64,000 nt of DNA from Paenibacillus sp. FSL H7-0331 (lineage in GTDB: Bacteria; Bacillota; Bacilli; Paenibacillales; NBRC-103111): positions 1 to 64,000 of the forward strand of contig NZ_MRTH01000027.1 in assembly GCF_001956045.1 (NCBI RefSeq). The letters run 5' to 3'. How positions within the stretch are numbered: position 1 is the first letter of the stretch; every line of letters begins with the position of its first letter. The notes under the pieces were generated by a model. The model saw only the letters and a program-made list of their open reading frames with translations. It searched no databases and was not told the origin of the DNA. The position numbers were made by a program, and so were the translations under genes. Below, one piece after another: positions 1 through 9,569 of the stretch.

Positions 1-74
1 ATTCGAAATTGAACGGAATATCGCCTTTTTGATTTGAAGCATGCCTTCAATTAATTAAAAGCGCAAGTTTTTCA

Positions 75-1946
75 GTGGCCTCTTCACCAACGGCTGTCGT
101 TTTGTGGTTTATAGGGGAATGTCGAAATAAGTCGTATTGTGACAAAATAATAGAAAAGGATGCGGATGGGTTTATGTATTTTAAAGAGACTCCCTGCTTT
201 ATTGAAGGCAACAGCAAACTTCGTAAACCTCAAATTGAGGCTTATTTAAAAATCCAATCTCACTTTGCTGCAAATCCTCACGAGGAAGCATTAGTTGTAC
301 TTCCAACGGGAACGGGAAAAAGCGGCTTAATTGCTATTGCTCCCTTTGGTACATGTGAGGGTAGAGTGCTAATTATTACTCCGGGGCATGTAACGAAAAA
401 GAGTATTGCGAAAACTATGGAAGCATTGGATGAGAATTTTTGGATAAATACCAATGTGTTGTTCGATATACAAGATAACCCAGTACTAGTTTCTTTTGAG
501 AACGAGGTGCTGGATAGTGAATTAAATAGTGCCAATATTATCTACACTAATGTTCAACGGCTAAATTCCACTAATGGATTGTTGGGGCGAGTAAATCCAG
601 ACCATTTTGATATGATAATTGTTGATGAAGCACATCACGCTCCTGCCGAATCATGGCAGAGAGTATTAGATTATTTTTCATATGCAAAGAAACTACATGT
701 AACTGGAACGCCATATCGTGGAGACGGGGCTATTGTTCCGGGGAAAAATATTCATGAAACAAAACTGTCCGAAGTAATGGAGAGCAGGTACGTTAAATGG
801 TTGAGAAACAAAACCATAGAGTCTGAGGAAATAACGTTCTACTTAGAGGATGGAAGGATACTATCTCTTGATGAAGCTAAGGAGCTAAAGGATGAGGCAT
901 GGGTTCAGAAGTCAGTTGCTATGTCTGATGCATGTTCTTTGGAAATAATCAGGAAAAGTATAGAGGAGTTAAAACTACTAAAAAGCATATCTCCTCAAGT
1001 GCCACATAAGATCATGGCTTCTGCATGTAGCATTAAACATGCAAAAAGATTGGAGCAGCTTTTCAAAGCAGAAGGCATGGATACTGTGTTAATTCATAGT
1101 AAAATGCCACGCGATGAGCAAGATATTAAATTCCAAGAAATCGAGCAGCATAAATATAACGTAGTAGTGAATGTAGATATGATGGGCGAGGGGTACGATC
1201 ATAAATATTTGACGATTGCTGCATTGTTCCGCCCCTATAAAAGTTTGAATAGGTTTGCACAGGTTATTGGGCGAGTGTTGAGAGCGATTCCAGAAGATGA
1301 GATTACAAGGTATGAGGTTGATAATAATGCCATAGTAATTTATCATGATGAACTGGGATTAGACGAGTTATGGGAGTTTTTCAAAAAAGAAGTCGAGGAT
1401 ATTGGTCGGTATAAAAAAGTTAGGGAAATCGAATTTAGTGATATCGAATATGAGAAGCGTGAAACGCTATATGGGCAAGCTGTGGTACAAGGAGCATCCA
1501 CAGAGTCTACTGATTCATATAGTGGACTTATCGACTTTCATATTGAATTTGAAAAGGCTAAAATCTTGATTTTGGAAGAGACCGAAGCCAAAAGACAAGA
1601 ATTGAAGGCTATTGGGATGGACGATGAACTTATTGAAGAAACTTTGGAGAAAATGGCTCGAAAGAAAATTAGAGCTAAAACGAATGAATTTAATCACATC
1701 TACAACGAGAAAAGACCCCTTGAACGCAGGAAGATGATAAGGAAAATTCTAACTGAAAAGGTACAGTTAGTTGCGGTTGATCTGCTAGAGGAGTTTAGCA
1801 TAGAACCCAAGGAAAACACACTATATTCGAAGTTTAAACGTTCCTTGCCGCCGTTTACGAAGCCGACAACAAACAATGATGGGGTACTGGTTATTTATAT
1901 GAATACTAAAATTAAAAACAGATTTGCAGGAAGAGACGTAATGTAA
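75..1946 (+). CDS. DEAD/DEAH-box (SF2) helicase family protein
   Basis: This is a superfamily 2 helicase or translocase of 623 aa that would use ATP to remodel nucleic acid. A Walker A motif PTGTGKS lies at about residues 77-83, the Walker B/DEAH motif VDEAHHAP at about 183-190, motif III-like TGTPYR at about 210-215, and a C-terminal helicase lobe with MGEGYDH and QVIGRVLR. The last 200 residues are charged and probably helical and match nothing I recognise. The GTG start is uncertain: the frame stays open back to a stop at 30-32, so translation could begin elsewhere in the first 70 bases. It is the first gene of an A+T-rich plus-strand block with nuclease-like, HATPase and TIR genes, which suggests a restriction/defence role. 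That role is inferred from context; the helicase family call is direct from motifs. Confidence 0.82.
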   Translation: MASSPTAVVLWFIGECRNKSYCDKIIEKDADGFMYFKETPCFIEGNSKLRKPQIEAYLKIQSHFAANPHEEALVVLPTGTGKSGLIAIAPFGTCEGRVLIITPGHVTKKSIAKTMEALDENFWINTNVLFDIQDNPVLVSFENEVLDSELNSANIIYTNVQRLNSTNGLLGRVNPDHFDMIIVDEAHHAPAESWQRVLDYFSYAKKLHVTGTPYRGDGAIVPGKNIHETKLSEVMESRYVKWLRNKTIESEEITFYLEDGRILSLDEAKELKDEAWVQKSVAMSDACSLEIIRKSIEELKLLKSISPQVPHKIMASACSIKHAKRLEQLFKAEGMDTVLIHSKMPRDEQDIKFQEIEQHKYNVVVNVDMMGEGYDHKYLTIAALFRPYKSLNRFAQVIGRVLRAIPEDEITRYEVDNNAIVIYHDELGLDELWEFFKKEVEDIGRYKKVREIEFSDIEYEKRETLYGQAVVQGASTESTDSYSGLIDFHIEFEKAKILILEETEAKRQELKAIGMDDELIEETLEKMARKKIRAKTNEFNHIYNEKRPLERRKMIRKILTEKVQLVAVDLLEEFSIEPKENTLYSKFKRSLPPFTKPTTNNDGVLVIYMNTKIKNRFAGRDVM

Positions 1947-2016
1947 ATTGAAGATTTGATTAGCGCACAGGAGTATCTGGAGAGCGACCTAAAACCAGAA
2001 TTGGAGAGGATACTAC

Positions 2017-2439
2017 ATGGCATTTCTTGATGATCTGAAATCTAAAGTCGATGAATTAATTTATTTAGAACTTAATATGGGAGTTTCACCTGTTGAATTA
2101 GCATCGAGCATCTATGAAGAAGACTACAACGAAGTAAAGATAAAAAAGCAGTTTGGAAATATTCATTGCAGTGTACAATTCTTTGATGTTGGTTTTTTTC
2201 ATGAAAAGAAAATAAAGCATGAATACCGCTATATTTATGATAGCAATAATTATCTTCAAGAAATTCAGCACGTTGTAAATAAAAAAAATGAGTTGCTTTG
2301 GTCAAGGACTGAGGAACGTGCCAAATTACTCGATAATATATATGCAATTGCAAGCTGCATAGACAGGGTTCAACTGGTGAATTTCCCGGTTGAAAAGCTG
2401 CCAGAAGACGTTAGGACATATTTGAAGTTTATATTGTAA
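2017..2439 (+). CDS. hypothetical protein, 140 aa
   Basis: I do not recognise this protein. It is 140 aa, acidic/mixed, without signal peptide or membrane segment. It begins at an ATG preceded by a GGAGAGGA-type ribosome binding site, 70 bases after the helicase stop, and is followed at once by a hairpin with a T run. The helicase and this gene therefore probably form one transcription unit. It could be a small partner of the helicase; nothing in the sequence shows what it does. Confidence 0.6.
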   Translation: MAFLDDLKSKVDELIYLELNMGVSPVELASSIYEEDYNEVKIKKQFGNIHCSVQFFDVGFFHEKKIKHEYRYIYDSNNYLQEIQHVVNKKNELLWSRTEERAKLLDNIYAIASCIDRVQLVNFPVEKLPEDVRTYLKFIL

Positions 2440-2445
2440 AGTGAG

Positions 2446-2468
2446 AGCCCGATTTCGGGCTTTTTTAG
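2446..2468 (+). terminator. rho-independent terminator
   Basis: The arms AGCCCGA and TCGGGCT are followed by a run of T. It sits between the 140-aa gene and the next ORF and separates two transcription units. The loop is very short, so the real stem is probably one pair shorter. Confidence 0.7.
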
Positions 2469-2483
2469 TAGGGGGGCATTTTT

Positions 2484-4415
2484 ATGTATCTGTTCGAGTT
2501 GGAGAAAATTTCTAAAGAAAACAAGAACGAATTCATATGTTTAATTGACGAAACATATAGCAAGCAAGGATTAAATGAGACAATTCGATTAATAAAAAAG
2601 TCAGGGATTTGTGTGAATCCTTATGGCACAGGGAAGCCAAAGGAAAATGCCTTGTACAAGGACGTTATTAAGTTGCTTAATGATAGAGAACCAGAGGCGA
2701 AGCAATTAAAAGACTTTGAAGCAGAGACTAACACTATAAATACTCTCTATAAGAAATTTACCGATATGTATTTGAGTAAAACCGAAAGTTCACTTCCAAG
2801 TGATGTGCATGTAACCTCATATCTAATAGCATTGGAGCTTCATTTGACTGAACTACAAAAAAGAATGTTGAGGGATTTATATTATGGTAACGTAAACGGA
2901 TTAAATAATAATCAATCTGATATATACGAAAATATTGTTCAAAATACAGGGGTAGTCCTAAAATATTTTTTGTACAAGCAGTACCCATTTGCAGGTATTT
3001 CTAAAAAGATTCCTAAACAAAGTCTACGAGTTGCAGGAGAGCACTTTAAAAACTCTGAAATGAAATTTCTACTGGATACAATAATGGAACTGTGGAATTA
3101 TTTCGAAGCAGATATACAAGTGGATAATAATGGAGAAGTTACAATAAAATCAATTGGTGAAGGCGCTTTAGGCAAGCATATTTCTCATTTGGGTTTTATG
3201 GATATTAGGAATGCTAAGATGAGCAGGCACGGTTACGAAGAATATTTATTCGATACACGTTATTCGAATACTAATATTCTGCCACCACATAAGTACATTT
3301 CTTCGAATGAAAAGACAGCTTGTGAGTTCATTGAGGAATATTTTTCCACAACCGACCTTAGCATCGAATTTAATGGAATTTCACTAGCTGAACTTACAAG
3401 GGCATATTCAATTGCAGCGTTAGAAAGTGAAAAATTTATAAGAAATAGGAAGACCCTAAGAACTAATTTGAATGAAATTGCTTTAAATGATGTTTGTATT
3501 GCTAAATCCAAAAATAAGTGGATTAATAAATTTGTTGAGATGGGGATTCGGAAAAGCAAGGCAGAGAAAATCTTGAACTTTATGACTTTCGACACTACCT
3601 CAAATGATATACTTGAATGTCCATTTATCAAGATGGGGAATGACTATGTACTTATTCCAACTGCAACATATCTTACTGATTCTTCAAGAGCCATACTGCT
3701 TAATCTAAGTAGTAGGGGGATAAATGTATCTATTAAAGGAAATGAGTTTGAAAAGTTAATCAGGCAGTCAGTGACTAATTCTAATCTTCGATGCGTCCAT
3801 TTAGAGAAGAAGGACTATGAGTGCGATGCTGTTTTCGCTATAGGAAACGACCTCTTTTTTGTAGAGACCAAACATCTAAGTCATCCTACCTCCTACAGAG
3901 AGTATGTTCGTAATCTTGATGAAATTTACGATGCATGCGTACAGCTAGAACGGATTGTCGATTACTACACGCAATCAACAAACATAGAAGATATAAAGAA
4001 TCTATTGAATATAGATTCTGTTAACCGCATTTATAAAATGGTTGTTACTAATACCTCTCAAGGGGAAAAGCTAAAGATTAATGGCACTTATGTTGTCGAT
4101 GACACTTATTTTATCGGCTACTTTGAGAGGAGATCACCACAAATTGTACAGATAGATGGGGAGACTGTTATTGCTTCTCCTTTATATGAAGAATATTATA
4201 ATGGACAAGTAAATACTGAGCAGTTTATTGATTTAATAGAAAAAAGTCCACTACTCCAGCAAAAGAAGCAGAGAATAGGCTATCATACCTTTAATTATAG
4301 TGAACAACTTGGATTAAAGTTTGATAGTTTCTTTGTAAAGGTAAACACTACTATAAATCCGGACTTGCTGTCAGATGAAGAAATGGACAAGCTTAATAGT
4401 ATCTTTACTATATAA
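2484..4415 (+). CDS. hypothetical protein with C-terminal PD-(D/E)XK nuclease-like motif, 643 aa
   Basis: The first ~410 residues are not recognisable. In the C-terminal third there is a PD-(D/E)XK-like signature: a helix with E422 (KGNEFEKLI), then D448 in YECDAVF, then E461-T-K463 in FFVETKH. The strand-loop-strand spacing between D448 and E461 fits the restriction-endonuclease fold. The protein would then be a metal-dependent DNA or RNA nuclease, with the long N-terminal part acting as sensor or specificity region. The start ATG follows a GGGGGG-rich ribosome site just after the upstream terminator. Codon use is A+T-rich like its neighbours. The nuclease call is motif-based inference; no family name can be assigned safely. 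Confidence 0.65.
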   Translation: MYLFELEKISKENKNEFICLIDETYSKQGLNETIRLIKKSGICVNPYGTGKPKENALYKDVIKLLNDREPEAKQLKDFEAETNTINTLYKKFTDMYLSKTESSLPSDVHVTSYLIALELHLTELQKRMLRDLYYGNVNGLNNNQSDIYENIVQNTGVVLKYFLYKQYPFAGISKKIPKQSLRVAGEHFKNSEMKFLLDTIMELWNYFEADIQVDNNGEVTIKSIGEGALGKHISHLGFMDIRNAKMSRHGYEEYLFDTRYSNTNILPPHKYISSNEKTACEFIEEYFSTTDLSIEFNGISLAELTRAYSIAALESEKFIRNRKTLRTNLNEIALNDVCIAKSKNKWINKFVEMGIRKSKAEKILNFMTFDTTSNDILECPFIKMGNDYVLIPTATYLTDSSRAILLNLSSRGINVSIKGNEFEKLIRQSVTNSNLRCVHLEKKDYECDAVFAIGNDLFFVETKHLSHPTSYREYVRNLDEIYDACVQLERIVDYYTQSTNIEDIKNLLNIDSVNRIYKMVVTNTSQGEKLKINGTYVVDDTYFIGYFERRSPQIVQIDGETVIASPLYEEYYNGQVNTEQFIDLIEKSPLLQQKKQRIGYHTFNYSEQLGLKFDSFFVKVNTTINPDLLSDEEMDKLNSIFTI

Positions 4416-4550
4416 CTTGATGTTGTTGAAGAAGGGAGCTTCATTGCGACGGCTTGCTTACGACTTTGCACAGCGCGCTGGGGAGTGCGTGTGGTGCAGA
4501 AATTGCGTTACGCCGCTATAGACGATACTGTAAATAGGGAGGAATGGAAC

Positions 4551-5294
4551 ATGGAGAGGATATTTCATTATACCACGTTGGAAGTACTGAAACTTATTAT
4601 ATCGAATAAAACAATTCGATTTAACTCACTCAGTCATATGGATGATATGATGGAGGGTTATAGTGTAGACTTTGGCGATTTATCAAAATACTATTACGTG
4701 AGTAGTTGGAGTTCTAACCAAGAGGAGAGTATACCACTTTGGTATATGTATACAAACAAGATGAGAGGAGTTCGAGTAGAAGTTGATAGTCATTTCTTGC
4801 AAATGAATAAAGATAAACAAGGCAACATAATTAGTACGAATTCAAATCTAGTAGCATACCCCATTCAGTATGGTAATAAAGATTCATTACTGTCTCCAGT
4901 TAAATACTCAGCCGTTTGGCAATCCGCAATAAATGGGCCAAGAGGATATTTTAATGATAATTTTGTTGATATAGGTCTCGTTAAGCCGGTGGCTTGGGAA
5001 TTTCAAAAAGAAGTTCGATTCAGATTTTATGGGATTAACAAAAAGTATTTGATTAATTTGGGTGGAAGCCAATTTGAGAGATTTGCTAATTCGATGTTCA
5101 ATAATCAACCAAACGATATTGATTTTGCTGATATAGAGTTTGATATACACAATTTCTCTAATGCGAATTTTGTACTGGGGCCAGCATCAACAAATAAAGA
5201 CTATGAGACTTTAATCGAACTTATCCGACAGATACCAAATTTCTGTGGAAAAATACAGAAAAGTTCATTACAGATAAGATTTAAAGAAAAGTAA
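4551..5294 (+). CDS. DUF2971-like protein, 247 aa
   Basis: The N-terminus reads IFHYTTLEVLKLIISNKTIR, then FNSLSHMDDMMEG and later SSWSSNQEESIPLWYMY. This order (HYT, N-D-x-E and W-x-Y-ADN-like blocks) is typical of DUF2971 proteins, whose biochemical role is not established. They recur in defence and mobile islands. I place the start at the ATG at 4551 because AGGGAGGA lies 7 bases upstream; the open frame extends back to 4485 but lacks a ribosome site. The leader (about 4441-4530) is more G+C-rich than its surroundings and may be debris of an older gene. The family call is moderately sure; the function is unknown. Confidence 0.65.
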   Translation: MERIFHYTTLEVLKLIISNKTIRFNSLSHMDDMMEGYSVDFGDLSKYYYVSSWSSNQEESIPLWYMYTNKMRGVRVEVDSHFLQMNKDKQGNIISTNSNLVAYPIQYGNKDSLLSPVKYSAVWQSAINGPRGYFNDNFVDIGLVKPVAWEFQKEVRFRFYGINKKYLINLGGSQFERFANSMFNNQPNDIDFADIEFDIHNFSNANFVLGPASTNKDYETLIELIRQIPNFCGKIQKSSLQIRFKEK

Positions 5295-5362
5295 GATTTA
5301 TTCAGGAGTAAAATCAGGAACTAGCTTTGAGTGTTGAGTAGCAGTAAAAGAGAAAAGGTGTA

Positions 5363-5377
5363 GGGTAAACATTACCC
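5363..5377. promoter_or_regulatory. 15-bp palindrome upstream of the HATPase gene
   Basis: GGGTAA-ACA-TTACCC is a perfect inverted repeat with a 3-base centre, 54 bases before the HATPase start. It could be an operator or a small hairpin; no T run follows, so it is not a standard terminator. Confidence 0.4.
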
Positions 5378-5430
5378 CAACGTTTCCATATCCGTGAGGC
5401 GAAATGTCTGTGAGGGAGAAGTATTAAGTA

Positions 5431-8400
5431 ATGGAGAAAAGAATACTTTCGGACAGAATTGAACAAGCTCGACAAGAAGCACGCGAGACAAATGTGGCAA
5501 ATCGTATAATGGATTCACTGGATAAATTGCGTTTAAGTAACAATGAATATAGTTCGAGAAGATGGGTCTGGGAGCTTTGTCAAAATGCAAAAGATGTATG
5601 CAACTCCTCGGGAAAGATAAAAATTAAAATTCGTTTTGACGAAGAGCGAAAGAGAATAGCATTTAGTCACAATGGTCGGACTTTCAATACAAATAATATT
5701 GTGTACTTGATTGAGCAAGTTTCTACAAAAGACCGTAAGATTTCTGGTACTACAGAAAGAAAAAGCGGAAAATTTGGCACGGGTTTTTTAACTACTCATT
5801 TACTGTCAAATAAAGTTGTAGTATCTGGAATCATGGAAGATGAGGGAGAACTAAAGCAGAGGTTCAATATTCTATTAGATAGATCAGGAGAAAGCAAAGA
5901 GGAAATTATTGATTCTATTCGTAAGTCGTTTGAACAACTGTATTCTAGTCAACCAATAACTAGTGATGAAGGTATTGATTATAATAGTTATAACACAATT
6001 TTTACTTATGACTTGGATGAATCCGGCGTAAAAGTAGCAGAATCAGGATTGAAGGATTTGGATATTTCTATACCTTATGTTTTATCAATGATTCGTGAAA
6101 TTGAAGAAGTAAAAGTTGAACCATATGGAGATACATATAAATATCTTAAAGAACTGGAATGTAGCTTAGAAAATGCGACTGTTCATGAAATTATTTGTTC
6201 GAAAGCTAATAAAGTGACTCATGTATTTATCCTTAATTTAACTGAAAATGATGTAACTATATCAGTAGCTTTATTGCTTGATGGAGATAAAGTCACACTG
6301 AGGGAGTACGATTTGTCTCAACCCAAATTATTTTGTGATTTCCCATTAATTGGAACGGATATTTTCCCTTTTCCGGTCGTAGTCAACTCTAGCAAGTTCA
6401 ATCCAACTGAACCAAGGGATGGTGTTCACTTAACGGATGCTATTTCTGAAAAAATTGATGAAAATAAAAAAATACTGCTAGAGGCATGTAAGTTATATAA
6501 AAATTTGCTGGAATATATATCAGGGAAAGGATGGAATGGGATATATAACATAACTCGCATAGGTGAGTTTGGAGAAAAGGAATGGCTTTCAAGAAATTGG
6601 CTAGAAAACAATGTAGTTGATGAGTGCAAAAAAGTAATATTGCAAACTCCCATTATTGATACTTGTGATGGAACTAGAATTGAATTAGAAGACGTTTGGG
6701 GTAATGAACAAGCGCTAATCGTATCGAATCCAATCGAAGAATTAAGAAACGGTTTGTGGAGTCTTGGGAGCAGAATTTATCCTTCTTTGATATGCTGCAA
6801 AGCAGATGTCCATAAATGGTATAATTCGCTTTGGGATAAGTGTTTGAATTTCACAATTCGTAAGATGACTAAACGACTAGACGCAATCGGTGATGTGGAA
6901 AAACTGGCTTCTGCATTAGTTGATGGGGAATGGAAGGACTGGCTTGAAGAATATTATCAACTAATCAGCAAAGAAAAGTACCATGTTAATGAAATAGAAA
7001 GCGACAAATATGCCATTGTTCCAAATCAAAATGGTGTATTTTGCAAACTATCGGAATTATGGATTGATGATAATATTGTGCCTGAGTATAAGGAAGTATT
7101 AGAGCTTTTGAATATAGACTGTAAAGAATGGTTAGTTCACTCTGATATTAAATTAGCTAATTGGTTTCAGTGTAAAACCTATGGCAATAGAGATGTGTTA
7201 TTAAAAATTGAAGATGCTCTAACGGATATTGATAAGGAAAGTAAAAAAGAAATATATTTGGCATTGATATACTTGATAGGCAGAAATGCAAAAGAAATTA
7301 ATAATCAAAAAAAAGTAATTGAATATGCGAGAGCGGTTTTCAATATAAAACGCGAGATAAAATATGTAGATATTATTTCTGATAAGCTGCACGAAGAGGC
7401 TATGAAGTCAATAGTAACGCTTGTGTCAGATTACATTAGTGAAAAAAAAGAGATTAAGTCATTAGCAAATTCAATAGGCTTAGGAGAAAATGAAGCAATA
7501 AAATGGCTTGCAGATTGGATCGATTTTTTAGTGAAAGCGGGATATGACCATTTATTGAATAAAACAACACGCCCTATTTTACCTAATCAAAATGGTCAGT
7601 TTTTAACAAAAGATGATCTATTTCTTGATAATGAAATTGATGATACTTTGAAAGAGTTATCCCATATTGCTGGATATGAAGTTAGAAAAGAGCTTTTAGA
7701 TAAAAATATTTATTTACAGCTTCCAGACAATAGGGAAAAGAAAGAAACAGATCTTACCGTAGTAATAACTCTATATGTCAAGAATCATAGAGGCAGTAAT
7801 CTTGATAATGAAGAAACAAAGGTCTTTTTTAGAACACTGCTGATATGGATTAATGAAAATGAAGAAAAAGCTGCACGAATTTTTGGGGAATTATTTGAGA
7901 AAAAGTACTGGCTTTATGATGATAAGGAAATTGCACTTAACATGAAGAAGGCAGAAGCCTATGACTTACTAATGGAAAAATACGACATATCTAGTCCTGA
8001 AAAGTTAGAGAGAATATTGTATCAGTCTGCACAAATTGACGTGCCTGCTGAGAAAACTAAGGAGAAAATCACGATTGATACATTAGTTCAGTGGGGGATT
8101 GATTCAGAAGAGAGTCTTGAAAAAGCCTATGGAAATAGTTTTTTTGCAGACAATTTTATACGAGATTCTCGACATAATAAAGAAACATTTGATTACGTAA
8201 ACCGAATTTTAGATAGGTCAAAAAAACGGATAATAGAATACTTGAATAAAAAATCGGAATTGGAATCGGAATCAGAACCGGAATATGATTTATCGCAGAT
8301 AATTGAAGTGGATAAAACTATTTTTCTAATAAAGAAAAATGGTGAGGAGATTTTTCTAATTGCTAGGCCATCTGATTATCAAGAAATAAGGATTTTCTAT

Positions 8401-8553
8401 AAGTCAGAAAAAGATCTACTTGATTATACCAAGGATTGGGAACTATGGGTTGAAAACGGAGTGGATGAGCCGGAAAAGATTACTTTTGGGAAAGTGTTGA
8501 AATTGACTGGTATTAATAGAATACCATTAAAGAGTATTAAGGAGATCAGGTAA
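5431..8553 (+). CDS. sacsin/Hsp90-type HATPase domain protein, 1040 aa
   Basis: This is a large protein with an N-terminal GHKL/Hsp90-like ATPase of the sacsin type. The N box is WELCQNAKD (E48, N52), the G1 box has HNG at 80-82 in place of the usual D-x-G, and the G2 box is GKFGTGF at 113-119. Roughly 850 residues follow with no domain I recognise, mostly helical with repeated acidic and lysine-rich stretches. This build (ATPase head plus very long body) is common among prokaryotic conflict-system proteins thought to sense invasion. GAGGGAGA lies about 12 bases before the ATG. The stop is two bases before the ATG of the AlbA-TIR gene, so the pair is almost certainly translationally coupled. 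HATPase is well supported; the defence role is inferred. Confidence 0.78.
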   Translation: MEKRILSDRIEQARQEARETNVANRIMDSLDKLRLSNNEYSSRRWVWELCQNAKDVCNSSGKIKIKIRFDEERKRIAFSHNGRTFNTNNIVYLIEQVSTKDRKISGTTERKSGKFGTGFLTTHLLSNKVVVSGIMEDEGELKQRFNILLDRSGESKEEIIDSIRKSFEQLYSSQPITSDEGIDYNSYNTIFTYDLDESGVKVAESGLKDLDISIPYVLSMIREIEEVKVEPYGDTYKYLKELECSLENATVHEIICSKANKVTHVFILNLTENDVTISVALLLDGDKVTLREYDLSQPKLFCDFPLIGTDIFPFPVVVNSSKFNPTEPRDGVHLTDAISEKIDENKKILLEACKLYKNLLEYISGKGWNGIYNITRIGEFGEKEWLSRNWLENNVVDECKKVILQTPIIDTCDGTRIELEDVWGNEQALIVSNPIEELRNGLWSLGSRIYPSLICCKADVHKWYNSLWDKCLNFTIRKMTKRLDAIGDVEKLASALVDGEWKDWLEEYYQLISKEKYHVNEIESDKYAIVPNQNGVFCKLSELWIDDNIVPEYKEVLELLNIDCKEWLVHSDIKLANWFQCKTYGNRDVLLKIEDALTDIDKESKKEIYLALIYLIGRNAKEINNQKKVIEYARAVFNIKREIKYVDIISDKLHEEAMKSIVTLVSDYISEKKEIKSLANSIGLGENEAIKWLADWIDFLVKAGYDHLLNKTTRPILPNQNGQFLTKDDLFLDNEIDDTLKELSHIAGYEVRKELLDKNIYLQLPDNREKKETDLTVVITLYVKNHRGSNLDNEETKVFFRTLLIWINENEEKAARIFGELFEKKYWLYDDKEIALNMKKAEAYDLLMEKYDISSPEKLERILYQSAQIDVPAEKTKEKITIDTLVQWGIDSEESLEKAYGNSFFADNFIRDSRHNKETFDYVNRILDRSKKRIIEYLNKKSELESESEPEYDLSQIIEVDKTIFLIKKNGEEIFLIARPSDYQEIRIFYKSEKDLLDYTKDWELWVENGVDEPEKITFGKVLKLTGINRIPLKSIKEIR

Positions 8554-8555
8554 CT

Positions 8556-9569
8556 ATGGATCAAAAGGATGCTATTGATATATTAGAAAAAAATATACTA
8601 GATAATGTTATTTGCAGAAACCTTGAATTAAAGCCAGGCGTTATTGCTACTTATATTGCTGGATTATCTAATGAATCTGGGGGCTATATATTTCTTGGAG
8701 TCGAGAAGGATGAAACTCAATTTATTATTAATGGTATAAGTACAACGTTTCAGCTAACGAATATCCTAAATGTTGCGATATCAAAACTGTCATCCCCAAT
8801 AATACTGGATTTTTGTTTTCTGAATTTCAAAGGAGAGAATATATTCGTTATCAAAGTAGAAAAAGCAACCGTAAAAATTCTTTGTGATGAAGAATATTAT
8901 ATTTACAAAAGTAACGGAGTTTTAAAAATAGCTAATAAAACAGAACAGTATGATGAGCAAATTCCAGATAAACCAACGCTTTTTCTGTCGTATAGGGAGA
9001 TTGATACTCCAATCGTAAATATAATAGAAGATAATCTCAAAAGACTTACTAGTGATGGAATAAATATTTCACGCTATACGAGGATTCCATATAAGGCAAG
9101 CTTTAAAGAATTTATGAACGGCATACAGGACCATGATGTTGTTTTGTGCGTTGTAAGTGATGGTTATTTAAGATCACAGGCATGCATGTATGAGGTTGGA
9201 GAAATAATTAAAGATCATCATTTTAATGAAAAGCTAATTTTTGTTGTGTTGAGTGAAAATGAAAGAAAATACTATCCAGAAGGTTTTACAGAAAAAATAG
9301 CAGCAAATATATATGGAAGCGAGGTAAAGCGTCTGCAATACGTTACATATTGGAAAGAAAAGTACGATGAGCTGAATGAGACTATACGTGGTATTGATGA
9401 TTATGAGGCCATCAGTGATGCAACACGTTCTTTGAAAGAAATTGGACAGATTTATCGCAATGATATTAGTGAGTTTATGACATACTTGGCTGATAACAAC
9501 GGCAAGAGTTTTGAATACTTGTGTAAGAATGAGTTTAAAGACTTGCTTGGTTGGATTTCTAAGAAGTAG
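8556..9569 (+). CDS. AlbA_2 (Schlafen-like) + TIR domain protein, 337 aa
   Basis: Residues ~8-105 match the AlbA_2/Schlafen-type divergent AAA_4 domain, with LELKPG and the signature NESGGYIFLGVEKD. Residues ~139-290 form a TIR domain: strand A TLFLSYRE, then a helix, a strand VVLCVVSDGYL, and SQACMYEVGE, where E213 is in the position of the catalytic glutamate of NAD-cleaving TIRs. TIR domains of bacterial defence systems deplete NAD or make signalling nucleotides. The AlbA_2 domain could bind nucleic acid or mediate assembly. The upstream HATPase ends two bases before this start, with AAGGAGATC as ribosome site, so the proteins probably act together. Both domain calls are good; the enzyme activity and the two-protein system are inferred. 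Confidence 0.8.
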   Translation: MDQKDAIDILEKNILDNVICRNLELKPGVIATYIAGLSNESGGYIFLGVEKDETQFIINGISTTFQLTNILNVAISKLSSPIILDFCFLNFKGENIFVIKVEKATVKILCDEEYYIYKSNGVLKIANKTEQYDEQIPDKPTLFLSYREIDTPIVNIIEDNLKRLTSDGINISRYTRIPYKASFKEFMNGIQDHDVVLCVVSDGYLRSQACMYEVGEIIKDHHFNEKLIFVVLSENERKYYPEGFTEKIAANIYGSEVKRLQYVTYWKEKYDELNETIRGIDDYEAISDATRSLKEIGQIYRNDISEFMTYLADNNGKSFEYLCKNEFKDLLGWISKK

